Assembly: GCA_913020085.1 (NCBI GenBank)
Contig: CAJVZW010000005.1
Coordinates: 1 to 60,860, forward strand
DNA from: an uncultured Pseudomonadota bacterium
GTDB lineage: Bacteria; Pseudomonadota; Gammaproteobacteria; Comchoanobacterales; Comchoanobacteraceae
Length of the DNA: 60,860 nucleotides
Reading direction: 5' to 3'
Every line of letters starts with the position of its first letter. Positions within the stretch are counted from its first letter, which is position 1. Positions 18,401 to 25,916 of this stretch are shown here, in pieces. A model generated the notes under the pieces. The model had not been told where the DNA came from and did not search any database. It saw nothing but the letters and a program-made list of their open reading frames with translations. A program made the translations under genes and the position numbers.

Positions 18401-20230
18401 CACCGTCATATATTTGTAGATCCAAGTCCTGATCCTGCAATCAGCTTTAAAGAGAGGAAGCGGTTATTTGAGATGCCGCGCTCTCAATGGTCTGACTATG
18501 AGAATAGTTTAATCTCTCAGGGAGGGGGCGTTTATAGCCGTTCTTGTAAATTTATTACGCTAACAGATGAGGCCATGGCTGCTCTGGGGATCAGTCTAAG
18601 AACATTGTCTCCTAATCAGCTAATTCAGTCTATACTCAGCGCGCCAGTTGACCTTCTGTGGAACGGGGGCATTGGGACATATGTTAAATCATCAAAAGAG
18701 AAAAATATCGAAGTCGGAGACTTTACAAATGATGATTGCCGTGTCAACGCAAATAAGCTCCGGGCACTAATGGTAGCGGAAGGCGGAAATCTTGGCCTAA
18801 CGCAGCTTGCCAGGGTCGAGTTTGCCAAGCAAGGAGGGTTAATTAATACCGACTTTGTTGATAATTCAGCAGGGGTTGATTGCTCTGACCATGAGGTGAA
18901 TCTAAAGATTGGGCTGGCAAAGGCCGTTTCTGCTGGTGTGCTCAACAGTGAAGATCGCAATGATCTATTAGTTGAGATGACAGACTCTGTTTCTAAACTC
19001 GTACTCAATCATAACTTCGAGCAAAACGTCGGTTTAAGTATCGCACAGGCAAGTGCAAGAAAACACGTTGATTCCTATTTATTCTTTATCGAGTCATTCA
19101 GTGCATCTGGTCAGATTGATCCTGAGCTTGAATATTTGCCTTCCCGGGAGCTTATTCAGTCAAGGCAAGCCCGTTCAGAGGATCCATTTTACCGGCCAGA
19201 ATTATCAGTGCTTATTGCATATAGTAAAATTATTCTCAGTGATAGATTGATGAATGCGAATTTTGGTTCTGATGAATATCTCAAAAGATATTTGCTTACT
19301 TTATTTCCAGAGGTCTGTTCACAAAAATACAAATCATACTTTTCTGAGCACCCCTTGTGGCGTGAAATGCTATCAATGAGCCTTTCTAGCCGAATGATTG
19401 ATATGACGGGTATAACCTTTGCTCATCACCTAGTGGATGGGGGTAGTTTCGATGTCGCTGATGTAATGCGCGCATACCTGTGTGTATCAAATATCTTTCA
19501 GCTAGATAAATGGCGACAATTTTTGCTGGATAATATTCAGGTTATCGGGTACAAGCAGGTTGAAAGTGAGCTTTACGAGATGGGTAAGGCAGCTCGCAAA
19601 GCGATACGATGGTTGCTATTTAACAGCATTACCCTTTTTCCTTTAGATGCTGTGATCGAGCGCTTTTCCAGCTGTCGTCAGGTTATCCCCGCTATCGGTA
19701 AGTACTTGTCAGATCACTCGTTAAATGATTACAAAAAGTCCATGCAGCTTTACAGTGAGATGCTTGACGAGGATTCAAGTAGTATTCTTAGTAGTGTCAG
19801 TCATTGGCCACAGACAATGGAAATTGTATATCGCGCTAGCAATAGAGGCATCCCCGTTGAGCAGGCAATGAACATTTACTATGGGATTGCAAGCCGATTA
19901 TCAATCGGCGTTATTCGCATTTATTTGATGAACTTGGTTGCTGACTCACAGTGGGATGTATACGAGCGGCAATACCTTGATCGTCAGCTTGATCAATGTA
20001 TTGGGCGTCTTATGGTTGTTGTGTATATTTATGGTAATGAGATTACCAGCGAGCATATTTCTGATGATAAAGTGAAGGTGTGGGTAGATGGAAACAAGCA
20101 TTTTGTTCAACAGTGGCTCAAGGTTGTTCGAAATGTTAAGTCTACATCAGGTTTGTCATTTACTATTATCGCCTCTGCAGTGCGAACTTTATGTACTCTC
20201 ACAGATCGTGCTGAGGATGAGAATTTATGA
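15467..20230 (+). CDS. gdhB: Large NAD-dependent glutamate dehydrogenase
   Basis: Catabolic enzyme that deaminates glutamate to 2-oxoglutarate, feeding amino-acid carbon into the TCA cycle. At 1587 residues it belongs to the giant (about 180 kDa) class found in Pseudomonas, Legionella and relatives. The N-terminal two-fifths are ACT-like regulatory modules (for example VAHDMPFIVDSVRM). The catalytic core contains EVEGVHLRQAKVARGGLRWS, VPAGAKGGF and the dinucleotide-binding region GIGDMSGDVFGNGM, with NDDCRVNANKLRA further on. The ATG at 15467 has AGGGAG 8 bases upstream. The presence of this gene suggests amino acids as the main carbon source, as in Coxiella and Legionella. Confidence 0.95.
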   Translation: MDERNRKLLKELLGEVALEGRNIAALEILHETNLYEFSRQERIALAQLLLNFTDKIPDRQFKHSIIHCETGQSIANKDQPVTNVFVVAHDMPFIVDSVRMVFKKMGYKILHMLNAVQLKPEIFGIELDDNLSVLWFELDWFGKKESFSLLEDKIAGVLHDVFQSVRDWRKMQDSLREVVTSWRYKHPDSQSAADSLAESLAFIDWIIEFFTFIGSRSYVLEEQAGHAPILRLEENSGLGVLSDEPHSYIKQYVQVLPSQLEHDSDEISYFYLSKTRTASTIHRPTYTDLIVLRRFSSTGEIIGELRLIGLLTSDAYESNPLTIPFIRRKVQGILHYADLKSRFLNKSLLYIIKTFPREELFQASFNELCRMTIGALTIYDRPKVRLFVRQDVMHHFFSVILYLPRERYSTDIVKKINDYLRMKFKGTDIIHQPFFSESNLVRIYFVIQPKSMDNIEYDELEIETHIHHMAKSWSDDFLEQLNEVYDYDEAKTIFSHYAPAMGAGYRDRYSAEIAVKDIKYIENIGESNLSIAVYRPIKGHQLIGIKLFQKDIEQVELSDIFPVLSAMGLRVIQESTSEISFQNQLSLMIADLHCESPDEIINDLDDIETCIKDYLAQVFSGVTIADGLGALALRAKFSPRKIELIRTYAMYLKQINFSLETSTVHQALVNYPQITNKLFALFDLRFSPTAHHKPGYDMLKAEILSMLTEVPRLDHDRTIRVYLTLIENTLRTNYYRQDTGPIAVKISTRHITDAPKPTPMLEAFIFGSEVEGVHLRQAKVARGGLRWSSRRDDYRTEILGLMKAQQVKNCIIVPAGAKGGFIAKLVHSNDNPDDVAEKGKAAYKLFINCLLDITDNMVDGEVVHPQSVVCHDKHDPYFVVAADKGTATFSDLANQIATQRGFWLGDAFASGGSNGYDHKKIAITARGAWESVRWHFMTKGTDIDHTAFSVVGIGDMSGDVFGNGMLLSENIKLIAAFNHRHIFVDPSPDPAISFKERKRLFEMPRSQWSDYENSLISQGGGVYSRSCKFITLTDEAMAALGISLRTLSPNQLIQSILSAPVDLLWNGGIGTYVKSSKEKNIEVGDFTNDDCRVNANKLRALMVAEGGNLGLTQLARVEFAKQGGLINTDFVDNSAGVDCSDHEVNLKIGLAKAVSAGVLNSEDRNDLLVEMTDSVSKLVLNHNFEQNVGLSIAQASARKHVDSYLFFIESFSASGQIDPELEYLPSRELIQSRQARSEDPFYRPELSVLIAYSKIILSDRLMNANFGSDEYLKRYLLTLFPEVCSQKYKSYFSEHPLWREMLSMSLSSRMIDMTGITFAHHLVDGGSFDVADVMRAYLCVSNIFQLDKWRQFLLDNIQVIGYKQVESELYEMGKAARKAIRWLLFNSITLFPLDAVIERFSSCRQVIPAIGKYLSDHSLNDYKKSMQLYSEMLDEDSSSILSSVSHWPQTMEIVYRASNRGIPVEQAMNIYYGIASRLSIGVIRIYLMNLVADSQWDVYERQYLDRQLDQCIGRLMVVVYIYGNEITSEHISDDKVKVWVDGNKHFVQQWLKVVRNVKSTSGLSFTIIASAVRTLCTLTDRAEDENL

Positions 20231-21096
20231 AATTAGATTATCCCAGCGGGGTCAAAAGCCAGCTTATTGGGATGGGTGATAAGAAAATACATCTGCTTCG
20301 ATGTGGTGAAAGTAGCAAAGTGGTAATATTTATTCACGGGCTGCCCGTATCAAGCTACATGTGGAGAGATGTTATCGCTGCACTGGGATCTGATTTTAGC
20401 TGTTATGCGCTAGACCTTTCAGGTTGTGGCTTAAGTCCGGCTTTTGAAAATTCATGGGATGTGTCAGTTCAGGTGGATCTTTTCAAAAGATGGATACAAA
20501 CAGATTTTCCAAATCAGCATGTTACCCTTGTTGGTCATGGTTATGGATCAATTATTGTTCATGGTCTAGTGACCAAGCTCCAGGACCAGGTTGACTGTGT
20601 TGTGTTTTATGAGGGCTATTTGCGGCCCATTAAGGAGATGAGTGAGCTGGGCTTGCCAATCCATCAGCTGCAATCGCAGCTCGATGCTTCAACATTTGAG
20701 CAATTGATTGTGGATGATAATTTCATGATTGATGAGTTTCTTCCCATTGTTGCTGAAGGTCAGTTGGATGCAAAAACACTTGAAGTTTACCGCAGTCCAT
20801 ATCAAGAGAAAAACGCAAGGATAGCAGTGTACCATATGATGAGTAATCTAATGGATTTAAATGAAAATGCACAGGTGGCAACAAACATACTAGGGGCTTT
20901 GCAAGTTTATAAAAAGGAAACACTTAAAAAAGTACTGCTATACTCGATGCCAGGTATGACGTCAAATCTTCTTCAGCTGGATGATTTTAGATCAAGCTAT
21001 CCAAATGTTGTGATTGATACAGTGGGAGAAGCATTTTTCTTAGCGCCTGAATTTAATGCCGCGCTATTCTCAGATATGCTACGAAAGCACTGTTAG
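20227..21096 (+). CDS. Haloalkane-dehalogenase-like alpha/beta hydrolase lacking its catalytic residues
   Basis: The 289-residue fold matches the haloalkane dehalogenase/epoxide hydrolase group: FIHGLPVSSYMWRDVI corresponds to the oxyanion loop, DLSGCGLSPAF to the next turn, and LVGHGYGSIIV to the nucleophile elbow. The elbow normally reads GHDWG or GxSxG. Here the nucleophile position is Gly in GHGYG, with neither Asp nor Ser. Near the C-terminus, VGEAFFLAPEF replaces the usual GLHYLQED, so the catalytic His is also gone, and the halide-binding Asn of HGNP is Leu. It therefore looks like a conserved pseudoenzyme. Its ATG overlaps the gdhB stop (ATGA), so it is co-translated with the dehydrogenase. 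Confidence 0.8.
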   Translation: MKLDYPSGVKSQLIGMGDKKIHLLRCGESSKVVIFIHGLPVSSYMWRDVIAALGSDFSCYALDLSGCGLSPAFENSWDVSVQVDLFKRWIQTDFPNQHVTLVGHGYGSIIVHGLVTKLQDQVDCVVFYEGYLRPIKEMSELGLPIHQLQSQLDASTFEQLIVDDNFMIDEFLPIVAEGQLDAKTLEVYRSPYQEKNARIAVYHMMSNLMDLNENAQVATNILGALQVYKKETLKKVLLYSMPGMTSNLLQLDDFRSSYPNVVIDTVGEAFFLAPEFNAALFSDMLRKHC

Positions 21097-21560
21097 ATTG
21101 ATGCCATGCTCTTGATCTTATTGGCCATAAGCAGTGGGCTTGCCCAAGGGTCATATCTTAATATGCGAGAATGATCAGGGCTAACAAGAAATTTTGTAAA
21201 ATTCCAAAAAATTATATTTTTAGCGAGTTTCCTATTGCTTTCTGCTTTGAGCATCGCATAGAGTGGGTGGCAATCGGCACCATTAACTGCAATTCGTTCA
21301 GTGATTACAAAAGGAAGATCTTGGTAGAAGTCGCAGACAGATTTGTCCGATCCAGGTTCCTGAAAAAATTGATTACAAGGTGATAAAATGATGGAAAGGT
21401 TCTCTTGAAACCTTCCATGGAGAGTCGTCAGTTCATTAATCTGGGAGGAAAAGCCACAAAAGCGAGCAACATTACAGAATATCAACACCTTGCCTTCAAA
21501 GTTATGCCAATTAATGGCATTGCCGTTAGTGTCTTTAATATGTATGTCGCTCAATTTCAT
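21093..21560 (-). CDS. Glutathione peroxidase-like thiol peroxidase
   Basis: Reduces hydroperoxides using glutathione or thioredoxin. The catalytic Cys35 lies in NVARFCGFS, the Gln of the tetrad is in SPCNQF and the Trp/Asn pair in FWNFTKFLV. At 155 residues the length is typical. The peroxidatic residue is Cys, not selenocysteine (TGC, not TGA). It shares a 4-bp stop-stop overlap (TTAG) with the convergent pseudoenzyme gene and lies 11 bp upstream of the tRNA-Glu/tRNA-Ala pair read on the same strand. Confidence 0.9.
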   Translation of the reverse strand: MKLSDIHIKDTNGNAINWHNFEGKVLIFCNVARFCGFSSQINELTTLHGRFQENLSIILSPCNQFFQEPGSDKSVCDFYQDLPFVITERIAVNGADCHPLYAMLKAESNRKLAKNIIFWNFTKFLVSPDHSRILRYDPWASPLLMANKIKSMASI

Positions 21561-21571
21561 AACAATAAATT

Positions 21572-21647
21572 TGGCGTCCCCAAGGGGATTCGAACCCCTG
21601 TTACCGCCGTGAAAGGGCGATGTCCTAGGCCTCTAGACGATGGGGAC
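21572..21647 (-). tRNA. tRNA-Glu (anticodon UUC), CCA encoded
   Basis: The 76-nt cloverleaf reads GTCCCCATCGTCTAGAGG from its 5' end, has anticodon stem-loop CGCCCTTTCACGGCG with UUC, GGTTCGAATC in the T arm and an encoded CCA. It is second in a two-tRNA transcript, only 3 nt after tRNA-Ala. Confidence 0.97.
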
Positions 21648-21650
21648 ACA

Positions 21651-21723
21651 TGGAGCCAGGCGGGATCGAACCGCCGACCTCTTGCGTGCCACGCAAGTGC
21701 TCTCCCAGCTGAGCTATAGCCCC
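21651..21723 (-). tRNA. tRNA-Ala (anticodon GGC), CCA not encoded
   Basis: The 73-nt cloverleaf starts GGGGCTATAGCTCAGC and has anticodon loop GTGGCAC (GGC). Acceptor G3 faces U70 (GGGGCUA with UGGCUCC), the G3:U70 identity pair of alanine tRNA. The discriminator A is followed by TGT instead of CCA, and tRNA-Glu begins right after those three bases. CCA must be added by the nucleotidyltransferase after processing. Confidence 0.96.
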
Positions 21724-21736
21724 ACTGGATTTTGCT

Positions 21737-21765
21737 ATAATAGCGATCAAGTCAGTTACTGTCAA
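21737..21765 (-). promoter_or_regulatory. Strong sigma70 promoter of the tRNA-Ala/tRNA-Glu unit
   Basis: On the minus strand: TTGACA, an exact 17-bp spacer, TATTAT, and 13 bp to the tRNA-Ala 5' end. The plus strand of the -10 region reads TGCTATAAT, an extended -10 facing the opposite gene, so the site may work in both directions. Confidence 0.8.
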
Positions 21766-21927
21766 GCATTTAGAGCACTTTTAAATGGTCTATTTGACCT
21801 AGTAAATATATGAATTTAATTACTATGAGCCGGTGTGAATTTTTACAAATCAGAATAGTCTCAGAGGGTCTCTTTTTATTTATTTATATATGTGGTAAAT
21901 TCACATAAGCATAACAAGGGATTCTAT

Positions 21928-23916
21928 ATGAAAAAATTCGCGCTGGGTATAACTATTATAATTAGTACTCTATTTTTTGGCTTTCTCACAGTTAACTACA
22001 TAACCATGACAAAATTAGCAAAATATGCTGAGAAGTATTATGAGCAACATCAAGATCAAGGTTCTCAAACTGTAGCTACTGTATTTGGACTATCAGGTTT
22101 TAAAACGGTCATTACAAAAAATATTGGAACAAACATCCCTGTGGGTGATATTTTTGCAGATGTTGTGATATCCCAGGGACTTGATTTGAAATCATTCTAC
22201 ATGGATGCACAGTTTAAATCAGAAAATACTCCTAGCGAGTTAATTCCCAAAGAAGTAAATCTTAAAGCAGTATTCAAAATCACATCTTACAAAACTGTTT
22301 TTGATATTATTTTTGATCATAAGAACATTGATTTTAATGAGATTACTGATAAATTATTGGATCCAACAATCAGTAGCAAAGATAAACTTATCTCAATGTC
22401 ATCCGTTAAAGCAGATATTGATCAGTACTCTGTTAGCGGGTCTATGTTCGGTGAGATTTTTGATAAAACTGAACTGAAAGGGATTGAATTTCTTCTACAG
22501 TCATCTTCATCAGATAGTGACTTTGATGCATATGATTTTCAGCTCAAGATTGATGATAACCTCATTGATGCGGACTGGGGCCAGCTGCGAATGGGTGGGT
22601 TTAAAGTTAACTCTAATGCTCTTGACTTACAGCACAAGCAAAGCCCTAAGTTTGGTATTGATTTCAAAAATATCGAATATGTTCATCAAGGAGAAAAAGC
22701 CTTCTCTGGGAGTCTTAATAGTAACTTCTCCGGTGAATCATTCCCTGAATATATGAATCTTAAGGCAAAGTGGGCATTCAGAGCATATGAGCCAATTGTT
22801 AAACTTGTTAGTGAAATGGATGAAAGTAACTTTGACAGTGATCCTAATAAGGGATTGAAATTGAAGAAATCAATTCAATCACTGCTAAAGTCTCTTGTCG
22901 AATTTGGTCAGATTAATTCTGAGAGCTTCTTCGATGTAAAGACTAATGAGATGAAGAGATTCTCTGAGGCCAATCAGATAGATTATGATAAAGCATCATT
23001 CAAAGTCAGTGGAACGACTATTGACAAATATGTTGATTTCTCGCAACAAGCTGTCACTAAAATAGCAATTGGAGGGGATAATAATGCTTTTAATCTACAT
23101 TTGTCCAGACAATACAGGCCAACTGCGAATAATTCAAAGAATGATCTTGAGATCTTACAAAAATTCTTAGTTGTTTCTTCTAATTTTATCAAGGGTAAAC
23201 AATCTGTTTTACATGCATTAGGATATGACCTTGGTTTTGAGAAACATGGTGCTGAATTTTATCTAGACCATGCTAACAATTACCCAGTACATCTGATAAA
23301 TCTGTTGTTATCCAGTGGTTTTGATCAAATTGCAGCACATAGGGCTAATTTTGATTTGAAGATTGATTATCAACTTAAAGATATCCTTAAATACTTATCT
23401 ACAAAAGCTTATTTTGACATTTATAAGAAAGGACTTTTATTGCTAGACTTCTCATCATCAATTCCGCAGACAAAGGATTATGCTGCTGGCAAATTTAATA
23501 TGCAAATTAAACTTACTGGTGACAACCTAGATATGCTCAGTGTGGAGTCAGACGGTAGTATCAATCTTAAATCAATCGCACTTAGTGTTATCGGACAGTG
23601 TAACAATGATTGGTGCGAAGAACCTAAGCAGCTGTTCTCAGCGATTGCAGCTAGCCCGATGTCAAACCAATTCCAGGTTGTTCCAATGACAGATGCGTTG
23701 ATAGAGCTAGCACTTTCGAATCCCAATCAGCTGACGATTACTAAGACGAAAGAAGGATATATAATATCAGGTCATAAACTTGATAAGTATTTATCCATTA
23801 TTTCTGGCTTTACCAAAGAACAGCCAACAAAGTTGCCTGCGGTCGATAGCAACAGTAAGCCACATTATCTTGAGCATAACCAAAGTAAGCGCCAGCAACT
23901 CAAGATGAAAAGCTAA
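21928..23916 (+). CDS. Large signal-anchored protein, possibly DUF945/YdgA-like
   Basis: 662 residues with an N-terminal signal anchor (KKFALGITIIISTLFFGFLTV, residues 2-22). The rest is soluble and beta-rich, with repeated short strands of the form 'FxLxIDDNLIDADWG', and is probably periplasmic. The overall layout resembles DUF945 (YdgA) proteins, which are usually about 500 residues; I cannot confirm that without a search. The ATG at 21928 is preferred over a GTG at 21892 because AAGG precedes it and the signal anchor starts there. Codon use is noticeably A+T-rich. It is 36 bp upstream of the VOC gene. Confidence 0.7.
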   Translation: MKKFALGITIIISTLFFGFLTVNYITMTKLAKYAEKYYEQHQDQGSQTVATVFGLSGFKTVITKNIGTNIPVGDIFADVVISQGLDLKSFYMDAQFKSENTPSELIPKEVNLKAVFKITSYKTVFDIIFDHKNIDFNEITDKLLDPTISSKDKLISMSSVKADIDQYSVSGSMFGEIFDKTELKGIEFLLQSSSSDSDFDAYDFQLKIDDNLIDADWGQLRMGGFKVNSNALDLQHKQSPKFGIDFKNIEYVHQGEKAFSGSLNSNFSGESFPEYMNLKAKWAFRAYEPIVKLVSEMDESNFDSDPNKGLKLKKSIQSLLKSLVEFGQINSESFFDVKTNEMKRFSEANQIDYDKASFKVSGTTIDKYVDFSQQAVTKIAIGGDNNAFNLHLSRQYRPTANNSKNDLEILQKFLVVSSNFIKGKQSVLHALGYDLGFEKHGAEFYLDHANNYPVHLINLLLSSGFDQIAAHRANFDLKIDYQLKDILKYLSTKAYFDIYKKGLLLLDFSSSIPQTKDYAAGKFNMQIKLTGDNLDMLSVESDGSINLKSIALSVIGQCNNDWCEEPKQLFSAIAASPMSNQFQVVPMTDALIELALSNPNQLTITKTKEGYIISGHKLDKYLSIISGFTKEQPTKLPAVDSNSKPHYLEHNQSKRQQLKMKS

Positions 23917-23952
23917 GAACGGTTGAACAGGGAATTATTTTCGGGAGTGTAG

Positions 23953-24342
23953 ATGAGTTTTATAGAGATACCAACTGATACGATAAGGGGTTCTATTGAT
24001 TTCTTTTGTAATAAACTGCATGCTCGCTTGATTGAGCAATCCGACCATTTTGCTCATGTAGAGTATTTTGATCAAGAGATAATCTTTCATTTTGACCCAA
24101 CTTACCGAAAAGAGAAGCGAGCAAATTTTTATACCATTCTTGTTCCTAATCAAGAAAGTTTTAAAAAAATATATGATATTTGTATCAATGCTAAAGAGGT
24201 AGAAATTATCAAGGACCTGAGAAGTATTGCTGGTCATGTGAAAATGCAGGCGTTTACCATAATTGCTGTCAGTGGACATCACATCGAGTTTAAGTATTAT
24301 CTTCATATTGATGAGGAAATTAAAATCAGTTCTAATGAGTAA
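23953..24342 (+). CDS. VOC/glyoxalase-fold small protein
   Basis: 129 residues. The alternating pattern fits a vicinal-oxygen-chelate module: an initial helix DFFCNKLHARLIE, strand HVEYFDQEIIFHFD, FKKIYDICINA, and the end QAFTIIAVSGHHIEFKYY, which resembles the 'DPDGNxLEFK' strand of VOC proteins. Possible metal ligands are His/Glu in EIIFHF and HIEFK. The substrate is unknown. The ATG has a GGGAG site upstream. The stop overlaps the next start by 8 bp, so it is co-translated with the oxidoreductase. Confidence 0.7.
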   Translation: MSFIEIPTDTIRGSIDFFCNKLHARLIEQSDHFAHVEYFDQEIIFHFDPTYRKEKRANFYTILVPNQESFKKIYDICINAKEVEIIKDLRSIAGHVKMQAFTIIAVSGHHIEFKYYLHIDEEIKISSNE

Positions 24343-25282
24343 ATTTAATGTAATTATAATTGGTTTAGGGCGTTGGGGTAAGAATCTATGCAGAAATTTC
24401 AGCGACGCTAATGCACTTGCTGGTGTGTATGATCACAATCTTGAGCTTGCACAGACTTTCTCTGCGCAATATCAAGTGCCAGTTCTGGAAATTGAACAGG
24501 CATGCCAGGATCCTTCGATTCATGCTTTTATTATTGCAACGCCTGTTCAGTATCATGAGCAATATCTAAAATTAGCCATTGAATATGGTAAACATGCATG
24601 GGTTGAAAAACCGTTGTGTATTAGTGGCGACGTTTCTGAGGATCTCTTGATGAGTGCCAGAGGTCATGAAAAAACCATCTTTGTAGATTACTTACCTGTT
24701 TATCATCCTGCAATTACTGAGCTCAAGCAAAAGCTATTGGGTGCACAGGACATTTTTAATGTTGAATCAAGAAGAAAAGCTTGGGGAGTATGGAGACCCG
24801 AAGGGGTTATGTGGGATTTACTATGCCATGATCTTGCATTAATGTTTTATCTTTTTGGGGATTTAAACGTAGAAAATTCTCAGCTGATCTCTCAAAGGTG
24901 TCTTCAATACTCAAAACTACCAGATGCAATTGTACTTGAGATAGAAAATAACCATATCCACTATCGTATTGAGAATTCATGTATAAGTCCTATAAAAGAG
25001 CAAAAAGTCATTGTTACTTCTCCTAAGAAGGCGTGGGTGTTTGATGCATTGGCACAAGGTAATAGTTATTTAAAAGAATTGACATTGTCTCATAACCCGA
25101 TGAGTTATAGCGAACAGTTACATGAAATACCTAATACTGAACCGTTACGTGTTGCAGTTAACCATTTTATTGATTGCTGCCATACTGGGGAGAAGCCGAT
25201 TACCAATATAGAATTTGCATTTAAAGTTGAGCAGGCAATCAGGCAGTTATCGATACAGTTTATAGAGAAAATAAATGGATGA
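24335..25282 (+). CDS. Gfo/Idh/MocA-family NAD(P)-dependent oxidoreductase
   Basis: 315 residues. The Rossmann start VIIIGLGRWGKN binds the dinucleotide, ATPVQYHEQY and WVEKPLC carry the family's EKP motif with the catalytic Lys, and VMWDLLCHDLALMFYLFG corresponds to the C-terminal substrate region. It probably oxidises a sugar or amino-sugar, with substrate unknown. The ATG at 24335 overlaps the VOC stop by 8 bp and is preferred to the longer frame from 24263. It is coupled to the rhomboid gene by another 8-bp overlap. Confidence 0.87.
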   Translation: MSKFNVIIIGLGRWGKNLCRNFSDANALAGVYDHNLELAQTFSAQYQVPVLEIEQACQDPSIHAFIIATPVQYHEQYLKLAIEYGKHAWVEKPLCISGDVSEDLLMSARGHEKTIFVDYLPVYHPAITELKQKLLGAQDIFNVESRRKAWGVWRPEGVMWDLLCHDLALMFYLFGDLNVENSQLISQRCLQYSKLPDAIVLEIENNHIHYRIENSCISPIKEQKVIVTSPKKAWVFDALAQGNSYLKELTLSHNPMSYSEQLHEIPNTEPLRVAVNHFIDCCHTGEKPITNIEFAFKVEQAIRQLSIQFIEKING

Positions 25283-25916
25283 GCTAAATAATTTTATCTA
25301 TATGATGAATCATAATTTAGAATTCTCGGGCTCTATAATATTGTTTTTATTAGGCATACAAATATTTAATACATTAACAGGTAATATTTTTCTGATATTG
25401 GGTATTATCCCCAGAAAATGGTATGGTCTGCCTGGTATCATATTCTCTCCTTTTCTTCATGGTGGTTTCACTCATTTACTTTTCAACAGTGTGCCGATGT
25501 TTATATTAATGAATGTTTTATTGATGCAGGGCTATATAAGCTTCTTCCTTGTTTCCTCTCAAATTGCAGTTATGGGGGGGGTTGCCACATGGCTATTGGG
25601 GCGAAATGCGATTCATGTTGGAGCCAGTGGATTAGTTCTTGGGTATATGGGATATTTTATTGTGTTTTGGTATTTTGATCAGAGCGCGGTAAATACTGCG
25701 ATACTGATTGTTCTGCTGTATTATATTGGTGGGATCTTGATGGGGCTGATGCCTGATGATCCATCTGTATCTTGGGAAGGACATGTCTATGGTTTTATTG
25801 CTGGGGGTATATCTGCAATATTCAATATATTCCCGGCATACTACCCAAAACTGTTAAGCAAGTTTCTTGATATGCCTGGAATTATTCTGTATCGCCTGGT
25901 TTTTCATCAGGGCTAG
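25275..25916 (+). CDS. Rhomboid-family intramembrane serine protease
   Basis: 213 residues with about six membrane spans. The catalytic dyad is Ser118 in HVGASGLVLGY and His170 in WEGHVYGF; HGGFTHLLFNS (62-72) supplies the conserved His/Asn of the oxyanion region. It cleaves transmembrane substrates within the inner membrane; substrates are unknown. No extra cytosolic domain is present. The 3' end overlaps the convergent pepA gene by 35 bp. Confidence 0.92.
   Translation: MDELNNFIYMMNHNLEFSGSIILFLLGIQIFNTLTGNIFLILGIIPRKWYGLPGIIFSPFLHGGFTHLLFNSVPMFILMNVLLMQGYISFFLVSSQIAVMGGVATWLLGRNAIHVGASGLVLGYMGYFIVFWYFDQSAVNTAILIVLLYYIGGILMGLMPDDPSVSWEGHVYGFIAGGISAIFNIFPAYYPKLLSKFLDMPGIILYRLVFHQG

Noticed and set aside
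18625-19008. 127-codon open frame antisense to gdhB
   Set aside because: Low-complexity Ser/Thr-rich translation opposite a conserved enzyme; no ribosome binding site; treated as a shadow.
21571-21724. tRNA genes as an attachment site of a genomic island
   Set aside because: No integrase, direct repeat of the tRNA 3' end, or mobile gene is visible on either side.
24263-24334. Upstream start of the Gfo/Idh/MocA gene
   Set aside because: It would place 24 non-homologous residues before the Rossmann strand and lie deep in the VOC gene; the ATG at 24335 is better.
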